Assembly: GCA_021647765.1 (NCBI GenBank)
Contig: JAKIUD010000103.1
Span: 1 to 7,733 of the forward strand
Source: Desulfuromusa sp.
GTDB taxonomy: Bacteria; Desulfobacterota; Desulfuromonadia; Desulfuromonadales; Geopsychrobacteraceae
Length of the DNA: 7,733 nucleotides
Reading direction: 5' to 3'
The position numbers and the translations under genes are program-made. The notes beneath the pieces are model-generated. The model searched no databases and had not been told where the DNA came from. It saw nothing but the letters and a program-made list of their open reading frames with translations. The number at the start of each line of letters is the position of its first letter. The first letter of the stretch is position 1. Positions 1-6,555 of this stretch are shown piece after piece.

Positions 1-36
1 CCTAAAAACATGATGCGTATTTCTCTGAAGTTCCAT
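1..36 (-). CDS. tnpA: IS200/IS605-like transposase TnpA, N-terminal 12 codons only (partial)
   Basis: The start codon is at 34-36 on the minus strand and the frame runs off the left edge. The visible residues are MELQRNTHHVFR, identical to the copy at the other end of the window. They match the usual opening of IS200/IS605 TnpA proteins, which precedes the first beta strand of the Y1 domain. The catalytic HUH motif and tyrosine are not in view. An AGGA sits only one base before the ATG, which is unusually tight for a ribosome site, and a perfect hairpin lies 14 bases upstream of the ATG. Both would suit the weak translation known for IS200 transposases. The identification rests on 12 residues plus the structure of the element end. 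Confidence 0.6.
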   Translation of the reverse strand, partial: MELQRNTHHVFR

Positions 37-50
37 GTCCTGAATAATAC

Positions 51-71
51 AGACTGGGACAAGCCCAGTCT
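51..71 (-). repeat. Subterminal hairpin 2 of IS copy 1
   Basis: Positions 51-58 and 64-71 form a perfect 8-bp stem (AGACTGGG/CCCAGTCT) around a 5-base loop. It lies between the outer hairpin and the tnpA start codon. In IS200, structures in this position are known to limit transcription or translation of tnpA; that role here is inferred from position. Confidence 0.75.
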
Positions 72-84
72 ACACTATCCAGCA

Positions 85-100
85 CGGGGGCAAGCCCCCG
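85..100 (-). repeat. Subterminal hairpin 1 of IS copy 1
   Basis: Positions 85-90 and 95-100 form a perfect 6-bp all-GC stem (CGGGGG/CCCCCG) with a 4-base loop; a seventh C-G pair is possible. It lies 19 bases inside the inferred element tip. This is where IS200/IS605 transposases bind a single-strand hairpin at the left end. Its core is nearly the same as that of the neighbouring hairpin. Confidence 0.75.
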
Positions 101-119
101 AGATTTTCGCTACGCTCTG

Positions 120-124
120 TTAAA
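120..124 (-). other. IS target pentanucleotide TTTAA (copy 1)
   Basis: On the minus strand TTTAA directly precedes the element tip. It is shared with the other copy, and the two flanks diverge immediately beyond it (125 and 7607). That is the pattern expected when an IS200/IS605 element chooses a fixed short target. TTTAA is a target reported for some family members such as IS605. Confidence 0.6.
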
Positions 125-189
125 TTGCCCAAACAGGGTGTGTTTCAGGTAGAATAGTAATTATCAGGAGAGAAAGGGGAAAGAATAGA

Positions 190-1080
190 ATGAATTCCAA
201 AAAAAAGACAGTTTCACTGGTTCTTGGCAGTGGTGGTGCGCGTGGCTTGGCACATATTGGGGTAATTCAGATCCTGGAAGAGCGGGGTTATGATATTCGT
301 TCTATCTCTGGATCATCCATGGGGGCGCTCATTGGTGGAATTTATGCCGCTGGAAAACTGGATGTTTACACCGAATGGGTTTGCGCACTTGAGCGGATGA
401 ATGTATTGCGTCTCCTGGATGTTTCTTTCAGTGGAGCGGCAATCTTTAAAGGCGAACGGATTATCAATACTTTGCGGGAGCTGATTGGTGAACAGTATAT
501 TGAAGACCTTCCGATTACTTTTACTGCGATAGCTACAGATCTGGAGGAGAGTAAGGAGGTTTGGCTTTCCAGTGGTCTTTTGTGTGAGGCAATTCGGGCT
601 TCAATTGCTTTTCCTACGATATTTTCTGCGGTGCCTTACAAGGGGAAAACTCTTGTTGATGGTGGTTTGTTGAACCCGATTCCAATTGCACCGACTCTTC
701 GCGATTTAACCGATATAACCATTGCTGTCAGCTTAAGTGGTCACGCAAAAAATATCCCGGAAAAGTTACCACTGGAGAAGGTTATTCCTGAAGAACGCAA
801 TAAATATCATCAGAAAATCATTGATTTTATTGATAATTTGCATCGTAAAGATACAGAGAAAAAAGAGGATGCCGGTTTTTTTGACATTATTTCAAAGAGC
901 ATTGATGTCATGCAGCTCACGATTGCTAACTTTAAACTTGCGGCTTATGCCCCTGATGTCTTGGTTGAGATACCAAAAGATGCTTGTAGTATTTATGAAT
1001 TTGAACGAGCCGAAGAGCTCATCGAAATTGGCCGCCGTGAAGCGACGGTCAGGTTAAATGAGTTTGAACAATCGGCTTGA
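190..1080 (+). CDS. RssA-like patatin-family phospholipase/esterase
   Basis: This is a 296-residue, single-domain patatin-like hydrolase with a Ser-Asp dyad, expected to hydrolyse acyl esters of lipids. The oxyanion-hole loop GSGGARG is at residues 13-19, the nucleophile elbow GSSMG at 41-45 (Ser43), and the DGG motif with catalytic Asp157 at 157-159. All key residues are intact. Length and the C-terminal stretch (IDVMQLTIANFKLA, then APDVLVEIP) resemble E. coli RssA. No signal peptide or membrane segment is seen, so it is probably cytoplasmic or peripheral. The start is supported by a purine-rich GGGGA at 176-180, nine bases before ATG. It is monocistronic and converges on pfkA. An IS end lies 66 bases upstream, so its native upstream region is displaced. 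Substrate is unknown; the family assignment is strong. Confidence 0.93.
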   Translation: MNSKKKTVSLVLGSGGARGLAHIGVIQILEERGYDIRSISGSSMGALIGGIYAAGKLDVYTEWVCALERMNVLRLLDVSFSGAAIFKGERIINTLRELIGEQYIEDLPITFTAIATDLEESKEVWLSSGLLCEAIRASIAFPTIFSAVPYKGKTLVDGGLLNPIPIAPTLRDLTDITIAVSLSGHAKNIPEKLPLEKVIPEERNKYHQKIIDFIDNLHRKDTEKKEDAGFFDIISKSIDVMQLTIANFKLAAYAPDVLVEIPKDACSIYEFERAEELIEIGRREATVRLNEFEQSA

Positions 1081-1112
1081 TAACATTTTTGAGCAGCTTC
1101 AATCTATATTCT

Positions 1113-1157
1113 CTCTCAGCCGACCCTTGACCTTCTTCGGAGAAGGGGAGGCGAGAG
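1113..1157. terminator. Possible bidirectional terminator hairpin between convergent genes
   Basis: Between the stop codons of the patatin gene and pfkA there is a perfect 6-bp hairpin (1131-1136 with 1141-1146, loop TCGG). It is extended by outer pairing of 1113-1117 with 1153-1157 and 1119-1121 with 1150-1152. The location in an 86-base convergent gap suits a shared terminator. Neither side has a clear T-run, so it may be a weak or factor-assisted terminator, or only an RNA-stabilising structure. Confidence 0.4.
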
Positions 1158-1166
1158 GTTAATCTA

Positions 1167-2129
1167 TCAGGCCAATAATTGATTTGCCAGTCTTGGAAAC
1201 ATTGGATTAATTGGTCGAATCCCTGCGGCTATGACTGTTTTTAGTTCAGTCAGAACTATTTTTGATCCTTGGAGGCCAACCATCATCCCGCCATTGCCAT
1301 TAATCAGATTTTCAACGGCGGCCTGGCCGAATCGTGCTCCGAGGAGTCGATCATAGACTGTGGGAGATCCACCACGTTGATAATGGCCGAGAACAATGAT
1401 TCTTGTTTCAAATCCGATTCGATCTTTAATCTGATTGGCAATATCTTCGGCTTTTCCTGCCCCTTCTGCAACCATGATGATTGAGTTGGTTCGCCCTTCT
1501 TGATAACGTTTGCGCAAGTCATTGCAGATATCATCAAGATCGTACGGCTCTTCAGGAATTAAACTGTATTCAGCTCCAGAAGCAATCGTTGCAACGACAG
1601 TCAGGTAACCACAATTTCTCCCCATAACTTCAACGACAAAAGCCCGGTCGTGCGATGACGCGGTATCCTTCAGATTGTCCACAGCACGGACAATATTGTT
1701 CAATGCGGTATCGACACCAAGTGAAACATCGGTAAAGGAGATATCATTATCAATTGATCCTGGTATTCCAATGACCGGGACACCTTGTTGATGAATCGCA
1801 TATCCCCCCTGAAGAGAACCATCTCCACCAATGACAATCAAACCTTCTACCCCCATGCCTTTTAAGTTTTCACTGGCCAGGCGCAATCCCGATTCGGTTC
1901 GCATCTCTTTACAGCGTGCACTCTGCAGAAAAGTTCCACCGCGTTGGAGTATATTGCTCACCGAGCGGGTGGTCATGGGTTCATAAAGCCGATCAATTAA
2001 GCCTTGAAAGCCTTTCTGAATACCAATCACATCCAGACCTGATGCTAATCCAGCACGGACAACAGCACGAAGGGTGGCATTCATTCCAGAACAGTCCCCA
2101 CCACTGGTTAATACGGCAATACGTTTCAT
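1167..2129 (-). CDS. pfkA: ATP-dependent 6-phosphofructokinase PfkA
   Basis: PfkA phosphorylates fructose 6-phosphate to fructose 1,6-bisphosphate, the committed step of glycolysis, as a cytoplasmic homotetramer. The protein has 320 residues, the usual bacterial length, and aligns with E. coli PfkA almost without gaps in its first half. Visible motifs are the nucleotide loop GGDCSGMNA (10-18), GGDGS (101-105), PGSIDND with catalytic Asp127 (123-129), VEVMGR (165-170) and GHYQRGGSP near the C-terminus. Gly104 after Asp103 is the residue associated with ATP rather than pyrophosphate use. Arg21 and Arg25, effector-site residues in E. coli, are kept, so allosteric control is plausible. Residue 125 is Ser where E. 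coli has Thr, a conservative change. ATG at 2127-2129 is chosen because it gives the canonical MKRIAVLTSGGD start, with AAGG about 12 bases upstream. An in-frame extension to 2204 would add 25 unrelated residues. Confidence 0.95.
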   Translation of the reverse strand: MKRIAVLTSGGDCSGMNATLRAVVRAGLASGLDVIGIQKGFQGLIDRLYEPMTTRSVSNILQRGGTFLQSARCKEMRTESGLRLASENLKGMGVEGLIVIGGDGSLQGGYAIHQQGVPVIGIPGSIDNDISFTDVSLGVDTALNNIVRAVDNLKDTASSHDRAFVVEVMGRNCGYLTVVATIASGAEYSLIPEEPYDLDDICNDLRKRYQEGRTNSIIMVAEGAGKAEDIANQIKDRIGFETRIIVLGHYQRGGSPTVYDRLLGARFGQAAVENLINGNGGMMVGLQGSKIVLTELKTVIAAGIRPINPMFPRLANQLLA

Positions 2130-2217
2130 GTAATTAATGACCTTTCTGGCAATAGGTAACATTGTTGGTTGCATAAAAATGATTGATCCGGGTAGATTCA
2201 TCATCGGACAATGGGAT

Positions 2218-2246
2218 ATTATAACGAGATATACAAGAAATGTTCA
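2218..2246 (-). promoter_or_regulatory. Candidate sigma-70 promoter for pfkA
   Basis: On the minus strand a perfect TATAAT (2218-2223) lies 17 bases after TGAACA (2241-2246), which matches the -35 consensus at four of six positions. It would start transcription near 2211 and give pfkA a leader of about 80 bases. The -35 lies within the presumed 5' region of the divergent peptidase gene, so the two promoters probably overlap. Confidence 0.5.
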
Positions 2247-2256
2247 TTTTTTTTAG

Positions 2257-2261
2257 AGGAG
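2257..2261 (+). promoter_or_regulatory. Ribosome binding site that sets the start of the first M16 gene
   Basis: AGGAG ends five bases before ATG 2267. An upstream in-frame ATG at 2240 has no comparable site and would place nine residues ahead of the MRRK charged start of the signal peptide. The start at 2267 is therefore preferred. A run of eight T (2247-2254) lies just upstream. Confidence 0.75.
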
Positions 2262-2266
2262 TCCAG

Positions 2267-3748
2267 ATGCGGCGTAAAATTATCACAATTCTGTTTATTT
2301 TTCTCTTAATTTTTCCAGGGTTGGTTGTTGCTCAGACACTGGCGGATAAGGTTCAGGAGTATCATCTCGATAATGGGGCAACAGTGCTCATGGTTGAACG
2401 GCACGATTCTCCCACGGTGGCAGCTTATATCAGCTTCCGGGTTGGTTCTGTCAATGAAATGAGTAATGCACGTGGTGTTGCCCACCTGCTGGAGCATATG
2501 TTGTTTAAGGGAACCAAAACTCTTGGAACAAAAAACTATACTGTTGAGAAAAAGATTTTGTTGAAAATTAAAAAGGTTGGGCAAAAAATTGATTTTCTAA
2601 AAAATCGAGCAGAGACGGATCCACAGAAACTGCAGCAGTTTCGCGATCGACTCACAGCTTTGCAAAAAGAGCATCGTAAGCTGGTGGTGAAAAATGAATT
2701 TTCTAAAATTTATGCAGAAAATGGTGGAGTTGGGTACAACGCCTATACCGGGAAGGATTCCACAACCTATTTGATTAATTTACCGGCCAATAAATTGGAA
2801 CTCTGGGCGGCAATAGAGTCTGATCGGCTGCAGAACGCGGTTTTTCGTGAATTTTATACCGAACGAGATGTTGTTCACGAAGAACGCCGCCGCTCCTACG
2901 AAAGTAGTCCCGAAGGTCTGATGTATGAAACCTTGCTGGAAACGGCATATCAGGTTCATCCGTACCGACATCCGGTTATTGGTTGGAATTCTGATATCGA
3001 GAATCTGGATCCGGACGAAATCCGTGATTTTTTTGATAAATATTATACGCCGGTCAATATGGTGATTACCCTGGTTGGTGATTTTAACAGTCAAGCCACA
3101 TTGCAGATGGTTGATCACTATTTTGGCAAGTTAGCACCGGGAATCCCGGTGCCCCCGGTTTTAGATAAAGAACCTCAACAGAAGGGGGAACGTCGGGCTT
3201 ATATCAATTTTGATGCTGAACAGCAATTGATGATTGCTTATCACAAGCCAACCATGCCTCAGCGGGATGACTATGTTTTTGATATTCTGATGCAGGTTTT
3301 ATGTGAGGGGAGAACTTCACGACTTTACAAGTCATTGGTCGTCGAGAAACAATTGGTGACAGATGTTAACGTGTTCGGGGCTCCAGGTTCACGCTATGAC
3401 AATTTGATGGTTCTCAGTATGACACCCCGTTTTGGCTGTTCTTGTCCTGATATTGAAGATGCTGTTTATCTGGAATTAGAGCGGTTAAAATCTGAGCCGC
3501 TTAGCTCTTCTGAGCTTGATATCGCCCGTAAGCAGATTATGACTTCAATCCTGCGTGGTTTAAGGGGAAACAGCGGTCTGGCGCGGATGTTATCTTCCTA
3601 CCAGACTCTTGGTGATTGGCGCTACCTGGTTGATTATGAAAAACATCTCAATTCGGTGACTGCTGAAGATGTTATGAATGTTGCGAAGCGCTATTTGCAT
3701 GCTGATAACAGAACTGTGGTGACTTTAATCCGTGGAGAACAAAACTAA
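2267..3748 (+). CDS. Secreted M16 zinc metallopeptidase, catalytic subunit
   Basis: This is a 493-residue M16 (insulinase/mitochondrial processing peptidase-like) zinc protease. The N-terminus is a Sec signal peptide: MRRK, a hydrophobic core at about 5-20, and a likely cut after LVVA (about residue 22), so it acts in the envelope. The inverted zinc motif HLLEH is at 73-77, with Glu76 as base and His73/His77 as ligands. The third ligand is probably Glu206 in VVHEERR. The C-terminal M16 half carries the EGRTSRLYK segment (347-355). Between the zinc motif and the NGGVGYNAYT segment (152-161) is a charged, probably helical insert of about 50 residues (roughly 94-147), which lengthens the protein beyond the usual 420-450. 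Its stop overlaps the start of a second M16 gene by one base (TAATG), implying translational coupling and a heterodimer. The substrate cannot be told from sequence. Confidence 0.92.
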   Translation: MRRKIITILFIFLLIFPGLVVAQTLADKVQEYHLDNGATVLMVERHDSPTVAAYISFRVGSVNEMSNARGVAHLLEHMLFKGTKTLGTKNYTVEKKILLKIKKVGQKIDFLKNRAETDPQKLQQFRDRLTALQKEHRKLVVKNEFSKIYAENGGVGYNAYTGKDSTTYLINLPANKLELWAAIESDRLQNAVFREFYTERDVVHEERRRSYESSPEGLMYETLLETAYQVHPYRHPVIGWNSDIENLDPDEIRDFFDKYYTPVNMVITLVGDFNSQATLQMVDHYFGKLAPGIPVPPVLDKEPQQKGERRAYINFDAEQQLMIAYHKPTMPQRDDYVFDILMQVLCEGRTSRLYKSLVVEKQLVTDVNVFGAPGSRYDNLMVLSMTPRFGCSCPDIEDAVYLELERLKSEPLSSSELDIARKQIMTSILRGLRGNSGLARMLSSYQTLGDWRYLVDYEKHLNSVTAEDVMNVAKRYLHADNRTVVTLIRGEQN

Positions 3749-5169
3749 TGCGTTATTTTATCTATTTATTTTTTATTCTTCTCCTTTCAGGATGCAGTCA
3801 TGGGTTTCTCAGTAAACAAGTGCGGCCTGACGATTTAACCTTTCCCCCTTTAGTGTTCAGTTTCCCTGATGTGGCTCAGCAACAACTCAGCAACGGGATG
3901 AAACTTTATCTGAAAGAAGATCATGAGCTTCCCCTGGTAGAATTGACTATATTGGTTGAAGGGGGAAGTATCCATGATCCTCTCGACAAAACCGGATTGT
4001 CAGAATTCTTTGCTAAAACACTTTCAACCGGAGGAACGGAGAAATTTACCCCCTCAGAATTAGAGGCGAAACTGGAAGCGATGGCGGCAATTTTAACAGT
4101 TTCCAGCTCTTCGTATGGTTATGAAATAGACCTTTCTTTGAATCGGCAGGATTTAGAAAGTGGCATCGAAATTCTGGCCGATTTATTACGCCGACCACGT
4201 TTTGATACGGCACGGATGGAACTGGTACGAACCCGGATGCTGGAAAGTATCCGGCGTAAAAATGACGATCCGGGTTCAATTGCGAGACGCCTGCTCAGCG
4301 GTGCTGTTTATCCTGATCATCCATTTGGAACCGATGCGACATTGAACATGGTTGCCAGCTTTACCCGTGATGATCTGTTGAAACTTCATCGGCACTATTT
4401 TTTGCCCCAGAATATCTGGCTCGCTATCTCGGGTGATGTACAGCAAACTGAGTTGGTCTCGCTGCTTGATAAAAATCTTGCTGATTGGCAATCAAGCGAA
4501 ACTACGATTCAGGAGTTGCCATCGTTACCACCACCAGCACCAGGGAGAATCTTGCTGGTCGACAAAGATATCCCACAGACGACGGTTTTGATGGGGCATG
4601 CGGGCATCAGTAAAGATAACCCTGATACTTTTGCCCTGCAGGTTGCAAATTATATTCTCGGTGGTGGTGGGTTTAATTCACGCATGATGCGGGAAGTCCG
4701 ATCTGATCGTGGACTTGCTTATTCGGTCTATTCCTATTTTCAGGTGGGTCGCCAGTTACCTGGACTGTTCATTGTTGGCAGCGAAACAAAAAGTCAATCA
4801 ACAGTCGAGGTTGTCACTTTGCTGCAGCAGTTGATTCAGCAGATACGTGCTGAACCTGTTTCTTCCGCAGAACTTGACTTGGCGAAAAAAAGCTTGATTA
4901 ATTCCTTTGTTTTTGCTTTTTCTGACAGCCATTCGGTTGTGAGTAGAAAAGTTCGTCTCGATTACTATAACTATCCGAAAGATTATCTGGAAACTTATCG
5001 GCAAAAAATTGCTGCAGTGACTATTGCTGATGTTCAGCGGGTCGCACGTCAGTATCTGCAGCCGGATAATCTGCAAATTGTGCTGGTTGGAGACAGCAGG
5101 CAATATGCTGATAAAATCAGAACCTTAGGTTTTCCAATTGAAAATATAGATTTACAATTGACTCAATAG
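3748..5169 (+). CDS. M16 family lipoprotein, non-catalytic partner subunit
   Basis: This 473-residue protein has a lipoprotein signal peptide: hydrophobic core 3-13, lipobox LSGC at 13-16, Cys16 as the lipidated residue, and Ser at +2, which favours the outer membrane under the E. coli rule. It has the M16 fold, but the zinc motif HxxEH is replaced by EFFAK at 86-90, so neither the ligands nor the base remain and it cannot be a zinc protease. It keeps the glycine-rich loop typical of the non-catalytic M16 subunit (LGGGGFNSR at 304-312, then RSDRGLAYSVYS at 318-329), which in mitochondrial processing peptidase helps hold substrate. Coupling to the preceding active M16 gene by a one-base overlap strongly suggests an active/inactive heterodimer, tethered to the membrane through this subunit. 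The gene downstream begins 17 bases later, probably on the same transcript. Confidence 0.9.
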   Translation: MRYFIYLFFILLLSGCSHGFLSKQVRPDDLTFPPLVFSFPDVAQQQLSNGMKLYLKEDHELPLVELTILVEGGSIHDPLDKTGLSEFFAKTLSTGGTEKFTPSELEAKLEAMAAILTVSSSSYGYEIDLSLNRQDLESGIEILADLLRRPRFDTARMELVRTRMLESIRRKNDDPGSIARRLLSGAVYPDHPFGTDATLNMVASFTRDDLLKLHRHYFLPQNIWLAISGDVQQTELVSLLDKNLADWQSSETTIQELPSLPPPAPGRILLVDKDIPQTTVLMGHAGISKDNPDTFALQVANYILGGGGFNSRMMREVRSDRGLAYSVYSYFQVGRQLPGLFIVGSETKSQSTVEVVTLLQQLIQQIRAEPVSSAELDLAKKSLINSFVFAFSDSHSVVSRKVRLDYYNYPKDYLETYRQKIAAVTIADVQRVARQYLQPDNLQIVLVGDSRQYADKIRTLGFPIENIDLQLTQ

Positions 5170-5186
5170 GGTCAAAGGTCAAGGTG

Positions 5187-6551
5187 ATGACAAAGGTCAA
5201 AACACCACAATCCAAACTACGTGAGAAAATAAAATATCTGCTTTGGGAACAAAATCCTGCAGATTTGTCGCTGCTGCAACGGATTTTATTACGTCAGGTT
5301 CAAACTGTGGCCTTGGTGCTCAGGGACTTCAATATTAACCAGTGTTTTTTGCGGGCTGCAGCCTTGACCTATTATACGATGCTTTCTCTGGTGCCATTAT
5401 TGGCCTTAACCTTCGCACTGTTGAAGGCATTCGGGGTGCAGAACCTCCTGCAGCCGTTGATCGTTGAAAAGCTGAACGTCGGTGGTGGCCAGGTTGCTGA
5501 TGTTATTCTTGGCTATATCAATAATACGCAAGTCACACAACTGGGCGCCGTTGGTTTGGCTTTTCTTATTGTTGCAGTGGTTTCTTTGCTGACCAATGTC
5601 GAAAAAACGTTCAATCATATCTGGGGCGTAAAGGACGTTCGTCCCATGTTGCGCCGGTTTGCCGATTATCTGTCGGTTATTCTGGTTGGCCCCTTGCTGA
5701 TTATCAGTGCCATTTCGATGACCTCAACCCTTGCCAGCAATAGTCTGGTGCAAAAATTGATTGAAATGGAGATGGTTGGCAATCTCATTCTGTTGTTGTT
5801 TCAGGTGACCCCTTTTTTCTTTATGTGGCTGGCGTTTACTGGACTTTATGTTTTTATGTCAAATATTAAAGTGGAGTGGCGGGCTGCTTTTGTCGGTGGA
5901 GTGGTGGGGGGAACCCTCTGGCAGATCGCCCAGGTTGGTTATGTCCATTTTCAGGTTGGGGTCGGTCGCTATAATGCGATCTATGGAACGATGGCGGCGC
6001 TACCTATTTTTATGGTCTGGCTCTATCTTTCCTGGGTTATTGTCCTCTTCGGTCTAGGTGTTTGTTACGCAAAACAGAATTTACGCACCAGTGGCCGGGA
6101 TTTGCGCGGATCGGAAGTCAGTCGTAACTGTTTTGAGCAGGTTGCTCTGGCGCTGCTGGTTACGCTGGCTGACCGTTTTGCTAAAGGGGATCCACCAATC
6201 AGCAATGAGCAACTGGCCAAGTTCCTGTTTATTCCCCCACGCCTGTGTCGCAGTATCATCAATCTACTGCTGAAGATCGGCTTTGTTTCAGAACACTGTC
6301 CTCTGGCCGGTCGTTGCCAGTATCAACTTGGACGTTCTGCTGAAAATCTCAGTTTAGCTGAAATTCTACGGGAGATGGGTGACTTTGGTGAGGAAGCTCT
6401 CCATCTTCATCCCCATCCACAAACATTGATTGCTTTGGAAACCTACCGTCGCGTAGAAGATCTGGTGACCGACGGTCTGGACGGGACAACGTTGAATGAC
6501 TTGGTTGGTCGTTGTCAGGAAAAGGTCGAAGTCGAACCGGTTGAGGAATGA
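5187..6551 (+). CDS. YihY/virulence factor BrkB family inner-membrane protein with C-terminal winged-helix-like domain
   Basis: This 454-residue protein belongs to the YihY/BrkB family, once misnamed ribonuclease BN; its biochemical role is not settled. About six membrane segments are visible (roughly 59-83, 118-137, 161-183, 198-225, 235-255 and 268-293), with the family hallmark YNAIYGTMAALP before the last. A soluble tail of about 150 residues follows. Residues 315-395 look like a winged helix: a helix, then NEQLAKFLFIPP, a helix ending LLKIGFVSE, and a wing-like QYQLGRSAENLSL, with resemblance to Rrf2-type domains. The start is ATG 5187 with AAAGG at 5174-5178, eight bases upstream; GTG 5184, one codon earlier, is equally readable. 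It follows the M16 lipoprotein by 17 bases and ends four bases before the opposing lpxH stop codon. Confidence 0.9.
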   Translation: MTKVKTPQSKLREKIKYLLWEQNPADLSLLQRILLRQVQTVALVLRDFNINQCFLRAAALTYYTMLSLVPLLALTFALLKAFGVQNLLQPLIVEKLNVGGGQVADVILGYINNTQVTQLGAVGLAFLIVAVVSLLTNVEKTFNHIWGVKDVRPMLRRFADYLSVILVGPLLIISAISMTSTLASNSLVQKLIEMEMVGNLILLLFQVTPFFFMWLAFTGLYVFMSNIKVEWRAAFVGGVVGGTLWQIAQVGYVHFQVGVGRYNAIYGTMAALPIFMVWLYLSWVIVLFGLGVCYAKQNLRTSGRDLRGSEVSRNCFEQVALALLVTLADRFAKGDPPISNEQLAKFLFIPPRLCRSIINLLLKIGFVSEHCPLAGRCQYQLGRSAENLSLAEILREMGDFGEEALHLHPHPQTLIALETYRRVEDLVTDGLDGTTLNDLVGRCQEKVEVEPVEE

Positions 6552-6555
6552 AAGA

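Larger units (their letters stand above)
1..119 (-). mobile_element. Left end of an IS200/IS605-like insertion sequence (partial, copy 1)
   Basis: This block is the exact reverse complement of 7613-7731, so the window holds two copies of one element pointing outwards. Read on the minus strand it starts just after a TTTAA pentanucleotide, carries two perfect GC-rich hairpins, and then opens a reading frame beginning MELQRNTHHVFR. That opening resembles the start of Y1 (HUH) transposases of the IS200/IS605 family. These elements are known to insert 3' of a short fixed target without duplicating it, to lack terminal inverted repeats, and to use subterminal hairpins, all of which fits. The rest of the element lies outside the window. 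A RAYT/REP-type element is the main alternative, because it shares the Y1 transposase fold and hairpin repeats. Confidence 0.72.

Noticed and set aside
1..124. Terminal inverted repeats of a composite transposon or plasmid/phage ends
   Set aside because: The shared sequence includes tnpA start codons reading outwards and a target pentamer, so these are ends of separate element copies; the interior genes are ordinary housekeeping genes.
125..155. Promoter TTGCCC ... TAGAAT for the patatin gene
   Set aside because: The spacer is 19 bases and the -35 match is only partial, sitting against the IS junction; too weak to list.
737..1057. 106-codon plus-strand frame inside the patatin gene
   Set aside because: It lies wholly inside a well-supported gene in another frame, has low-complexity composition and no ribosome site; a shadow frame.
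2130..2204. 25-residue N-terminal extension of PfkA
   Set aside because: The canonical PfkA start is MKRIAVLTSGGD; the extension has no homology and would occupy the likely leader of the gene.
2247..2254. T8 run as a rho-independent terminator
   Set aside because: No stem precedes it; it lies just before a good ribosome site in a divergent promoter region.
5173..5200. Direct repeat of CAAAGGTCAA around the YihY start
   Set aside because: Two 10-base copies 18 bases apart are explained by a purine-rich ribosome site and chance; no further copies nearby.
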